In this document: positions 1-7,411 of the stretch, in pieces | How the letters are laid out: every line of letters begins with the position of its first letter | Numbering within the stretch: position 1 is the first letter of the stretch | Source of the DNA: UBA1732 sp045114455 | GTDB taxonomy: Bacteria > Verrucomicrobiota > Lentisphaeria > Victivallales > UBA1829 | NCBI GenBank assembly: GCA_045114455.1 | Contig: JBGUKN010000051.1 | Location: 1 to 32,743 of the forward strand | Reading direction: 5' to 3' | Length of the DNA: 32,743 bases | Notes under the pieces: model-generated | What the model was told of the DNA's origin: nothing | Databases searched by the model: none | What the model saw: only the letters and a program-made list of their open reading frames with translations | Translations under genes and position numbers: made by a program

Positions 1-702
1 GCCGGTCTCCATGCCGCCCTGCCAGACGTACATGAGGGCGTCGATCTTGTAGTCCTTCACCCACGCCATGTCGATCACGTTGCCGACGTTCAGCAGGACG
101 ACGGTCTTCTTGAACGCGCCGGTGACTTCCTTCAGGAGGAACTTCTCGGCGTCGGTGAGGTAATAGCTGCCGGGTTCGAGCCTGCATTCGCGGTCCTCGC
201 CCGCGGCGCGACCGATCACGAGCACGGCGGTGTCGGCGCGTTTCGCCGCGGCCTGGATCTGCTCGGCGGTGATGGGCATTTCGGGGGCGTAGAACGGCCA
301 GTTGCCCCAGCCGCCCGCGCGGAGCGGATTCGTCTGCGCCCACTTCGTGTAGGTGTCGAGGAGTTCCCTGTCGGGCACGATCATGTCGGTTTTTGCGAGG
401 GCGTCGGTGAGGGTGACGCGGTACGGCGGCTTCACGTCGCCGCCGGAGCCGTAGCCGACCAGGAAGGTCTGGACCTGCGTGATGCCGAAGAAGGCGACGG
501 GCTGGGCGCCGTCCTGCCCGAACGGGAGCGCGTTGTTGTCGTTCTTGAGCAGCACGATGCCTTCCGCGGCGGCGCGGCGCGCATAATCCTGCACGGCCGG
601 GTTGACGGCGGCGAACGCCTGAATGGAGAGCACGGCGGCGGCGACGGCGCACGAGGCTCCGGCGGCTGCCTTTAGACTGAGGAACGGGATGTGGATTTTC
701 AT
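1..702 (-). CDS. Glycoside hydrolase family 3 protein, 5' part only (cut by window start)
   Basis: Read by me from the reverse strand: ATG at 702-700 and 234 uninterrupted codons to the window edge, so the 3' end lies outside. Residues 1-31 form a signal peptide (basic start, hydrophobic core, AFA cleavage site), so the enzyme is exported. The mature protein starts directly with GH3 C-terminal-domain motifs: GIVLLKND at 48-55, a GYGSGGD loop at 83-89, VLVIGRAAGEDRE at 160-172, VVLLNVGNVIDMAWV at 201-215 and WQGGMETG at 227-234. In most GH3 enzymes this domain follows the TIM barrel; here it comes first, as in the domain-swapped GH3 beta-glucosidases known from some gut bacteria. The catalytic nucleophile domain would be in the missing part. 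It lies 95 nt behind the GH95 gene but downstream of that gene's terminator, so it may depend on readthrough or its own unseen promoter. Substrate unknown (beta-glucoside or xyloside likely). Confidence 0.85.
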   Translation of the reverse strand, partial: MKIHIPFLSLKAAAGASCAVAAAVLSIQAFAAVNPAVQDYARRAAAEGIVLLKNDNNALPFGQDGAQPVAFFGITQVQTFLVGYGSGGDVKPPYRVTLTDALAKTDMIVPDRELLDTYTKWAQTNPLRAGGWGNWPFYAPEMPITAEQIQAAAKRADTAVLVIGRAAGEDRECRLEPGSYYLTDAEKFLLKEVTGAFKKTVVLLNVGNVIDMAWVKDYKIDALMYVWQGGMETG

Positions 703-749
703 GGGGACTGTTCTTTCAGCTTGGAATCAGGTTGACTGTAGGTTGTTCG

Positions 750-786
750 GAAGAAAAACGGCTGCCTCCCTGCGGAAGACAGCCGT
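750..786 (-). terminator. Rho-independent terminator of the GH95 gene
   Basis: On the minus strand an ACGGCTG/CAGCCGT 7-bp stem, continued inside by CTTCC/GGGAG around a GCA loop (one mismatch between the two parts), is followed by TTTTTCTT. It starts 11 nt after the GH95 stop codon and separates it from the GH3 gene. Confidence 0.8.
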
Positions 787-797
787 GCGAGTCGTGC

Positions 798-3700
798 TTA
801 CTTGAAATCAGCGGCGGTCAGTTCGACCGAGCCTTTCTTTCCGGTGAGGTCGACGGTCTTGCCGTTGTAGCGCGCGACGATCGGGATGCCGGTGAGGTCG
901 GAGATCACGGCCTTGCCGAGCGTGCCGTTTTCCCATTGGATGGCGACCGTGGCGTTGCCGCGTGCCTTCAGTCCGGAGACGTTGCCTTTCGGGAGGGCCT
1001 TCGGGAGGCAGGGCAGGACGTCGATGACGGTCTTGCCGTCGGCGGTGGTCTCCTGCGACTGCAGCAGTATCTCGATCATGCCGGCCGCGCCGCCGAAGTT
1101 GCCGTCGATCTGGAACGGCGGGTGCGCGTCGAAGAGGTTGTTGTAGGTCTTGTTCGGGTGGATGAGGTTGCTGACGAGCCGCCATGCGCGGTCGCCGTCG
1201 AGGAGGCGCGCCCACAGGTTGATCTTCCAGCCCATGCTCCAGCCGGTGGCGTCGTCGCCGCGCGCGTTCAGGGAGACCTTCGCGGCGTTGAAGAGGTCGG
1301 TGTCGCTGGCGCGGATCACGTTGCCGGGGAACACGGTGAAGAGGTGGGAGACGTGGCGGTGCTTGTTGTTCGGGTTGTCGTCCGGGTGGTCGTCCTGCCA
1401 CTCGCGGAGCTGTCCCCAGGTGCCGATGGTGAACGGCGGGAACTTCTTCATGGCGGCTTCCATCTTCGCGCGGAATTCGGGATCGTCATTGAGGAGCTTC
1501 GAGCTCTCGATGGTCGCCTTGAAGAGCGCGGTCAGGATGCCGGTGTCCATGGTCGGGGAGGCGCAGAGGCCGCCCTGCTCGGGGGAGTAGGACGGGATTG
1601 TGACGAGGACGCCGTTGTGCTTGGGGTCGGGCTGGAGGAAGTCGAGGTAGAACTTCACGGACTCCTTCATGACCGGGTAGTGCTTGCGGAGGTCGTCGAG
1701 GTTGCGCGTGAACTCGTAGTGGTCCCAGAAGTGGAGGCAGAGCCAGGCGCCGCCCATGGGCCACATGCCGGTCGGGGAGAAGTCGATCGGGCCGCACTGG
1801 CGCCAGAGGTCGGTGTTGTGGTGGGCGACCCAGCCGTTGTCGACGTTGTAGAGCTTCTTGGCGGCCTTCTTGCCGTTCGGGACCATCTCGTGGATCATGT
1901 CGAAGAGCGGCTCATGGCACTCGGAGAGGTTCGCGGTCTCGGCGGGCCAGTAGTTCATTTCCGCGTTGATGTTGATCGTGTACTTGCTCTGCCACGGCAC
2001 GTTCACCTCTTCGCTCCAGATGCCCTGGAGGTTCGCGGGCTGGCTGCCGGGACGGGAGCTGGCGATCAGCAGGTAGCGGCCGAACTGGAAGTAGAGGGAT
2101 GCCAGATCGGGATCGAGCGGGACATTGTTCGATCTGCGCGCTTCAAGACGCTCGTTGGTCGGAAGATTGGACGGAGTTCCGCCGAGGTCGAAGGTCACGC
2201 GGTCGAAGAGCTTGCGGTAGTCGTCGATGTGTTTCTTCTTCAGGGCTTCGTAGTCGACGGAGGCGAACTTCTTGAAAACGTCGTCGATGCGCTTCGCCGG
2301 ATCGGCGGAAACGTCGTCGCAGTTCACGAACGAGGATTCGATGTCGAGCAGGATGACCACGGAGTCGGCCTTTTCCACGCGGATGCCGCGCGGCTCGCCG
2401 GTCAGTTTGCCGCCCTGGTTGAATACGCGCCCGGTGATCTGGAAGTTCGTCGCGCCCTGGATGCCGTTGTAGTCGATGGTGCGTCCAGTGAGGGTCATCG
2501 TGTTGCCGTCAACCTTGACGGCCTGGTGGTCCTGCGGGGTGCCGAGGAACGCGGAGAGCGTGATGCCGGCGGGCTTGTCGGCGGAGAGGCGAACGGCGAC
2601 CACGCGGTCGGGATAGCTGGCGAAGTATTCGCGGGTGTAGGTCACGCCGTTGCGGGTGAACTTGGTCTGCGCGACGGCCTCGCCGATGTTCAGGCTGTGG
2701 ATGTAGCCGGTCACGTCGCCGTTCCCGGTGTCCTGTTCAAGTCCGAGCGCGCCCGCCACGGAGAACGCCATTTCGGCCTGCGGACGGGAAATGAAGCTGT
2801 CGTTCGCGATGTTTCCGGCCTGGTCCGCCCTGCCGTCGAAAATGAGCTGGCGCATCTGCGCGAGCTTTTCCGGGGTGGCCTTCGGATTCAGGTGGTCGTA
2901 CGGTCCGCCGGCCCAGATCGTGTCCTCGTTGAGGATGAGGAATTCGCGTTCGGGGCGTCCGGCGATCATCGCGCCCATGTGGCCGTTGCCGATGGGGATC
3001 ATGTCGGTCCACTGGACGGGCACGCGGCGATACCAGATGGTGAGCGGATCGGACGGCGCGGGGGCGTCGCTGGAGACGTTCACGTTGCGGATGGCGAAGA
3101 GGGGCACGCCGCCGGTGATGGGCTTGGCGGCCTGGATGTCCCAGGAGTAATTCGCTTTTGCATCCGTGAATCCCGCGGCGGCGTCGGATGCCGCGGAGAG
3201 TTTCGCGACCTCGTCGGCGGACAGCGCGCGGTCCCACAGCGCCACATAGTCGATTCGCCCGTTGAAACGGCTGTTGCCGTTGGCGTCCGCGCCGATGGTC
3301 ATTGCGCGCCAGGTGGGCTCGCCGATCACGTTGTTCGCGCGGGACTGCGCGATGCGCTCGCCGTCGGCGTAGACTTCGAAACGGTGTTCCTTCTGGCTTG
3401 CCACGATGACGAGTTTCACGGGCTTGTCCTTCGGAAGGCGCGCCGTATCGATGTTGGACGCGCCCTGGACGCCGTTCATGCGGAGACCGCCCTGCTGCGC
3501 GGGCTGCTGTCCCCAGCCTCCGCCGGGACCGCCTCCGAATCCGCCTCCGAATCCGCCTCCGAATCCGCCTCCGCGACCGCCGCGACCGCCACCGCCGCCG
3601 GAAAGAGAGAAGCCGCACTGGCCGCCCTGCTGGTTGAGCAGCGTGCCGGTCCAGGCGTCGCTTTGCGCCGTGACGGCGATGGTCATTTCATGTGGAGTCG

Positions 3701-3806
3701 AGAGCAGCCGCCCGACGGGGGTGGCGTAAGCCGTGGCTTGCTCCTGCGCCGCGGACGTGAACGCGGCGAGGGCCATCATGGCGGTACAGGCGAGGAAGCG
3801 TTTCAT
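798..3806 (-). CDS. Secreted LamG-GH95 family glycosidase (alpha-L-fucosidase type)
   Basis: The start is taken at ATG 3806-3804 because AAGGAG sits 7 nt upstream (3814-3819) and the protein then begins with a signal peptide (MKRFLACTAMMALAAFTSA). The frame is open 14 codons further up but has no ribosome binding site there. This gives 1002 aa. Residues about 35-215 look like a LamG/concanavalin-type carbohydrate-binding module, interrupted at about 70-97 by a Gly-rich run built of GGFG repeats. From about 264 the GH95 N-terminal beta domain begins (WYRRVPVQWTDMIPIGNGHMG). The (alpha/alpha)6 barrel carries NINAEMNYWPAE (Asn612, Asn614), SPE (Glu743), HRHVSHL (from about 816) and QIDGNFG (Asp901). 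These match the Asn/Asn/Glu/Asp catalytic set described for the GH95 1,2-alpha-L-fucosidase AfcA; the residue correspondence is by motif, not by alignment. Some GH95 members act on galactosides, so L-fucose release is likely but unproven. Confidence 0.92.
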   Translation of the reverse strand: MKRFLACTAMMALAAFTSAAQEQATAYATPVGRLLSTPHEMTIAVTAQSDAWTGTLLNQQGGQCGFSLSGGGGGRGGRGGGFGGGFGGGFGGGPGGGWGQQPAQQGGLRMNGVQGASNIDTARLPKDKPVKLVIVASQKEHRFEVYADGERIAQSRANNVIGEPTWRAMTIGADANGNSRFNGRIDYVALWDRALSADEVAKLSAASDAAAGFTDAKANYSWDIQAAKPITGGVPLFAIRNVNVSSDAPAPSDPLTIWYRRVPVQWTDMIPIGNGHMGAMIAGRPEREFLILNEDTIWAGGPYDHLNPKATPEKLAQMRQLIFDGRADQAGNIANDSFISRPQAEMAFSVAGALGLEQDTGNGDVTGYIHSLNIGEAVAQTKFTRNGVTYTREYFASYPDRVVAVRLSADKPAGITLSAFLGTPQDHQAVKVDGNTMTLTGRTIDYNGIQGATNFQITGRVFNQGGKLTGEPRGIRVEKADSVVILLDIESSFVNCDDVSADPAKRIDDVFKKFASVDYEALKKKHIDDYRKLFDRVTFDLGGTPSNLPTNERLEARRSNNVPLDPDLASLYFQFGRYLLIASSRPGSQPANLQGIWSEEVNVPWQSKYTININAEMNYWPAETANLSECHEPLFDMIHEMVPNGKKAAKKLYNVDNGWVAHHNTDLWRQCGPIDFSPTGMWPMGGAWLCLHFWDHYEFTRNLDDLRKHYPVMKESVKFYLDFLQPDPKHNGVLVTIPSYSPEQGGLCASPTMDTGILTALFKATIESSKLLNDDPEFRAKMEAAMKKFPPFTIGTWGQLREWQDDHPDDNPNNKHRHVSHLFTVFPGNVIRASDTDLFNAAKVSLNARGDDATGWSMGWKINLWARLLDGDRAWRLVSNLIHPNKTYNNLFDAHPPFQIDGNFGGAAGMIEILLQSQETTADGKTVIDVLPCLPKALPKGNVSGLKARGNATVAIQWENGTLGKAVISDLTGIPIVARYNGKTVDLTGKKGSVELTAADFK

Positions 3807-3852
3807 GATGATTCTCCTTGAAACTTGAGGTTCATTTTTGGGTTTCAAGGGG

Positions 3853-3881
3853 AATATAGCATGGAATCAAGCCGTTTTCAA
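3853..3881 (-). promoter_or_regulatory. Sigma70-type promoter of the GH95 gene
   Basis: On the minus strand TTGAAA (3876-3881) is separated by exactly 17 nt from TATATT (3853-3858). Transcription would start about 40 nt before the chosen ATG at 3806, leaving room for the AAGGAG site and excluding the upstream in-frame start region as the main start. Confidence 0.7.
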
Positions 3882-3931
3882 GACGCTTTCCCGTCCTTTG
3901 CCTGAGAAATGAACATTTTTTCTAATAAAGA

Positions 3932-3946
3932 AACGTTAGTAACGTT
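3932..3946. promoter_or_regulatory. Perfect 15-bp inverted repeat, possible operator
   Basis: AACGTTA-G-TAACGTT is a perfect dyad with a one-base centre; read the other way it is also two direct copies of AACGTTAG 9 nt apart. It lies about 50 bp upstream of the GH95 -35 box. That position suits an activator rather than a blocking repressor. Which protein binds it is unknown. Confidence 0.35.
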
Positions 3947-3947
3947 A

Positions 3948-4041
3948 GGAGGACAAGTCCTCCACTGAAACAGTGCCTTGCTTCGCAACGGCACGGAAGA
4001 CAAGTCCTCCAGTGCGGCAGCGTTGGACTTTGCTCCGGCAC
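3948..4041 (-). repeat. Two tandem 47-nt structured repeat units
   Basis: Units 3948-3994 and 3995-4041 each end (minus strand) in a CACTG-region followed by GGAGGACTTGTC(C/T)TCC. The 3948-3994 unit folds as three consecutive hairpins: GTGCC...GGCAC with an inner TTGC-GAA-GCAA, then CACTG-TTT-CAGTG, then GGAGGA-CTTG-TCCTCC. The other unit is partly degenerate in the first two stems. They begin 9 nt after the stop of the exported-protein gene. Another tandem pair of the same family is at 29016-29111. Confidence 0.75.
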
Positions 4042-4050
4042 ATTTCCCCG

Positions 4051-4719
4051 TTACTGCATCATTTCTTCGCCGCTTTCCTTCGTCATGGCGTTGATGCGTT
4101 TCGCGAAATCGGGCGTGGTGGCGAAGCACGGGAAGTAGTTCCCCTTCCACCAGATGGTCCGTATGGTGGGATAGACGTTCCCGAACCATGTCTCCCCTTG
4201 GAGTAGTATCACGCCGTAGACGTAGATGCGTCCGAACCGCTGCGGCTGCGAGACGAATCCGCCGTCCCACGAGGCCGCCCAGCCGAGCGTGCCGTTGGTC
4301 AGTTCCGTGATGGACGTAAGGGAAATGCGGCCGGGCGAGCCGGGCAGGACGATCGGGGAGTCCGCGGGGACCAGGATGCCGCCGCCGGAACTTTTGACCG
4401 GCGGGAGGTCGTTTCCCGCGACTGCCGGGCCGGAGAAGAACCAGCCGGGCTTGGAGTCGAGCATCAGGCGGTCGCGCATCTGCCACATCAAGGCGTCGCG
4501 CGATTCCGGCGTGAGGTCGGAAAAACTGACGGTCTTGGTGGTGATGCTGCCGTCCGGCAGGCGTCCGGTCACGATGAAGCGGGAGCCGGACATGCTGTCG
4601 ACGGTAGCGTTTTCGAGCGTGACGCCGTTCAAAAGACGGATCACGAAATCGGACGGCGGCGCGGCACACAGGACGGCGCAGACGAGTGTCAGCACGACGG
4701 ATAACAGAACGCGTTTCAT
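4051..4719 (-). CDS. Exported protein of unknown function
   Basis: 222 aa starting at ATG 4719, with AAGGAGG at 4727-4733 giving a firm start. Residues 1-19 (MKRVLLSVVLTLVCAVLCA) are a signal peptide. Residues about 22-70 (DFVIRLLNGVTLENATV...SFSDLTPESRDAL) have the pattern of a small beta-barrel that ends in 'valine-x-phenylalanine-x-x-leucine-(S/T)PES'. It resembles SHD1/tudor-like segments frequent in secreted PVC proteins, but I could not name a family. The rest contains a Gly/Pro-rich stretch and an aromatic-rich region around residues 180-200 (WFGNVYPTIRTIWWKGNYF). The gene stands alone: batDE-like gene ends 87 nt upstream, and a tandem structured repeat follows. No function is claimed. 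Confidence 0.75.
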   Translation of the reverse strand: MKRVLLSVVLTLVCAVLCAAPPSDFVIRLLNGVTLENATVDSMSGSRFIVTGRLPDGSITTKTVSFSDLTPESRDALMWQMRDRLMLDSKPGWFFSGPAVAGNDLPPVKSSGGGILVPADSPIVLPGSPGRISLTSITELTNGTLGWAASWDGGFVSQPQRFGRIYVYGVILLQGETWFGNVYPTIRTIWWKGNYFPCFATTPDFAKRINAMTKESGEEMMQ

Positions 4720-4806
4720 GGTTTTCCCTCCTTTTTTCGGGCATCTTCCCCGATGGATTTCAGCCGGTCGGAAAAGACGCCCTTTTTTTTTGAAGCCCGG
4801 ACGGGC

Positions 4807-7407
4807 TTACTGCGCGGCGTCGGTGTGCGCCGCCAGGTCGCCGGGCGAATTGCTCCAGAGAAGCGCCAGGTTCGCGCCGCGCACCCAGCCCTCGTCGTTG
4901 TTTTCCAGCCTCACGCGCACCCAGTCCATGCGGTTCTCCTCGATGGAGACCTCCGCGCCGGGTTTCAGGTACTGTTCCACGCGTCCGGATTCGGCGGACG
5001 GTAAACTGTAGAGCGGCGTGTTGCGGACGATCACGACGGCCTCCCGCCCGGGATCGTCGGCGGATGCCTTCGCGATAAGCGCGGCGGAACAGATCACGGC
5101 GATCACGATTCCCGTGTAGAACGGCCATTGCCACAGGTTCGAATGGCGGCGGAAGAACATCCCGAGTGCGAGCATCACGAGCGTGAGTCCGAATGCGCAA
5201 AGGACGATCCATTCGTCCACGCGCAGGAAGTCGCGCGCCGCGATCATGAAATCCGCGGGCGATTCCACGCGGTATTTCGGCGGCAGAAGCAGTTTCCGGC
5301 GCGTCAGCTCCAGGTTGCCGGAAATGTCCGAATTGCGCGGCTGAAGATACCGGGCGCGTTCGTAGCAGACCAGGGCGCGCGGGTAATCGCCGAGCTGGTA
5401 GAAACAGTTGCCCATGTTGTAGAGCAGGGCGGGCGAGACATTTCTCGGGTCGATCTTCGAGGCATAGTAATCCAGTGCCTGCCGGAACTGTCCGGCGTCG
5501 TAGGCGGTCTTCGCCTCGTCCTGAGTCTTCGGGAGCGGCGATGCGGTCTCTGTCGGGACGGCATCCTCCTGTACGGGCTCCTCCCCGGCGGCGGATGCGG
5601 GCAGGGCGAGGCAGAGCGCACCCAGAAGGAATGCGAGGACGCCGAACTTGCGGACGGCGGACGCGAGCTGCCTGCGGAATTTCTCGTTGAGTTCGCCTCT
5701 GAGCGACGGCATCCATGCGGTGTTCGCGAGGCTTTCGAGCTGGCGGCCGAGTTCCGGCGCGGTTTCCTTCACATGGGACGCCGTTTCGCCCAGAGCCGTT
5801 CCGGGCGGCAGGTCCAGTATGTCGTTGAAGAATGCCGCCAGGTCGGCGCCGACTTTGTCCGGCAGGTCCTGCGGAGGCGTTTTTTCGATGGCGGATGCCA
5901 GTTTTCCTCTGCGGGCGCGGGCGTCGATGCGCCTGCGTGCGGAGGGGTCGGATTCGAGAGCGCGTTTCCGCAGCGCGGGCGCGATGAGTCCGCCGGCGAT
6001 GAGCAAACCGGCAAGGAGCAGGATAAACGAGGTCCGAAGAGCGTTCGAGGCCAAAGGCATCGCCACGCGTCCGCCGTCGTTTTCATCGTGCAGGTACAGG
6101 ATGCTTTCCGGTGCGGGCGTCGAATCCGTTCGCGAGGTCAGGCCGGGGTCTGCGTTCACGACTGCGGCTCCCGCCGGGATCGAGGCCATGCCGCCGGACG
6201 CGGCTTTGTCCACCTGGATCGTCTGCCTGAAGTTGAACGGGACGTATTTGCCCGAGGCGGGGTCGAACGTGGAGCAGCTGAAGGAAATGGTCTGTTCTCC
6301 GGCCTCGAGCGGAATGAGGATGCAGCTCACGGAAATGCCGGACGCCGTTTCCGTGGTCTCGGGCGGATACGCGCGGAAATGTTCCGGTTCGATCTTCGGC
6401 ATGTTCAGCATCTCGGTCTGGTCCTCGCCCGTGAAGTTGATCTTCAGGCTCAGCGGTTCCCCGATACGGTACGGGCCGGGCGAAAGGGACGCCTCCGGCG
6501 CCCATTTGCCGATCAGTCCGGCGAACGGCGCATCCGCGGGCGCGGCGGGAAGCGGCTTGATCGTGATCTCCGGCGAAGCGCCGCGGATGACCTGCCGGGT
6601 CGAGGTGAACGCGGAGAAGAAGTCGCGTTCGTCGAGCAGGACGGCGTTCGTGTCGGCGACGAGCCGGAGCTGGCCCGGTGCGAGCGCGCGGAATTTTGTG
6701 TCGAAATCGTATACGGTGTACGGGATGTTTCCGAGACGCTGGTTGTGGCTGGAGACGGACTCGAAATTCGGCGCTTCCGGGTTGATTTTGCGGAAATCGT
6801 GGAACCGGATGGATATCTTTCCGTCGACGGGCTTGATCTCCGGGTAGTTCGCCAGGCGGAGCTCGTAGGGCGTCCGCACGAAAATGGAAAGCTGGAGCGG
6901 GATCTCCTCGCCGACCCAGAACGACGGCGTCTTGTCCTCTTCCGTACCGGGGAAAGTCATGAGTGCATAGACCGGTTCGTTGGAGTTCGTCTGCGCCGGA
7001 TCGATCTTCGGCATGGCGGAGATCCTGATCTTGAGCGGAGCGGTCTTTTCCGGCTGGCGCGTGTTTCCGTTCACGATGACCTCGAACGCGGGGATCGTGA
7101 ATTCGCCTTCCTCGCGGGCGGTGAACGGCACGCGGAGCGTGTATTTCGAGGAAGTTACGCCGTTGATGACGGACATGCTGGAGCCGCTGGAGATGCCGCT
7201 GTTCCATTCGAGCCCGGAGACGCGGCCTGGCATCCGGTTGATCTGAAGCCGGCTCACGTTCTCGGCGGAGATTTCGACGTATCCGCGCATGCCGACCGTG
7301 ATGTTGCGCGGCTGGACGGAGACTTTCAGATCGGCGGCGACCGCGACAAACGCGAAGAGAAAGAAGAGAAAAGCGGTGAGTCGGATGAGCGGTTTTTTAT
7401 TAAACAT
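4807..7407 (-). CDS. BatD-BatE fusion: oxygen-tolerance-type membrane protein with TPR and SH3 domains
   Basis: The start is placed at ATG 7407, 4 nt after the stop of the VWA gene, with AAAGGA upstream; it opens a good signal peptide (MFNKKPLIRLTAFLFFLFAFVAVA). The frame extends to a GTG at 7431 inside the previous gene. The 866-aa protein has a BatD-like beta-rich exported region at about 25-440 (VSVQPRNITVGMRGYVEISAENVS at its start), a membrane helix at about 460-485, and then a cytoplasmic stretch. A second signal-peptide-like segment follows at about 588-607 (FGVLAFLLGALCLALPASA), then TPR repeats at about 628-705, two more membrane helices (733-752, 762-782) and a bacterial SH3-like domain at about 790-853. 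The internal signal-like segment looks like the seam of a fusion between BatD and a BatE-type TPR/SH3 protein. Bat proteins form a membrane complex with MoxR ATPases; no MoxR gene is visible here. Confidence 0.85.
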   Translation of the reverse strand: MFNKKPLIRLTAFLFFLFAFVAVAADLKVSVQPRNITVGMRGYVEISAENVSRLQINRMPGRVSGLEWNSGISSGSSMSVINGVTSSKYTLRVPFTAREEGEFTIPAFEVIVNGNTRQPEKTAPLKIRISAMPKIDPAQTNSNEPVYALMTFPGTEEDKTPSFWVGEEIPLQLSIFVRTPYELRLANYPEIKPVDGKISIRFHDFRKINPEAPNFESVSSHNQRLGNIPYTVYDFDTKFRALAPGQLRLVADTNAVLLDERDFFSAFTSTRQVIRGASPEITIKPLPAAPADAPFAGLIGKWAPEASLSPGPYRIGEPLSLKINFTGEDQTEMLNMPKIEPEHFRAYPPETTETASGISVSCILIPLEAGEQTISFSCSTFDPASGKYVPFNFRQTIQVDKAASGGMASIPAGAAVVNADPGLTSRTDSTPAPESILYLHDENDGGRVAMPLASNALRTSFILLLAGLLIAGGLIAPALRKRALESDPSARRRIDARARRGKLASAIEKTPPQDLPDKVGADLAAFFNDILDLPPGTALGETASHVKETAPELGRQLESLANTAWMPSLRGELNEKFRRQLASAVRKFGVLAFLLGALCLALPASAAGEEPVQEDAVPTETASPLPKTQDEAKTAYDAGQFRQALDYYASKIDPRNVSPALLYNMGNCFYQLGDYPRALVCYERARYLQPRNSDISGNLELTRRKLLLPPKYRVESPADFMIAARDFLRVDEWIVLCAFGLTLVMLALGMFFRRHSNLWQWPFYTGIVIAVICSAALIAKASADDPGREAVVIVRNTPLYSLPSAESGRVEQYLKPGAEVSIEENRMDWVRVRLENNDEGWVRGANLALLWSNSPGDLAAHTDAAQ

Positions 7408-7411
7408 GGTA

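Noticed and set aside
732..3821. Open frame of more than 1000 codons on the plus strand opposite the GH95 gene
   Set aside because: It is a by-product of GC-rich codon use; the product is Val/Glu/Arg-rich without domains, while the minus-strand frame has signal peptide, catalytic motifs, promoter and terminator.
4793..4808. AAGCCCG-GA-CGGGCTT hairpin overlapping the batDE-like stop codon as a terminator
   Set aside because: On the coding (minus) strand it is followed by a run of A, not T, so it does not fit a rho-independent terminator.
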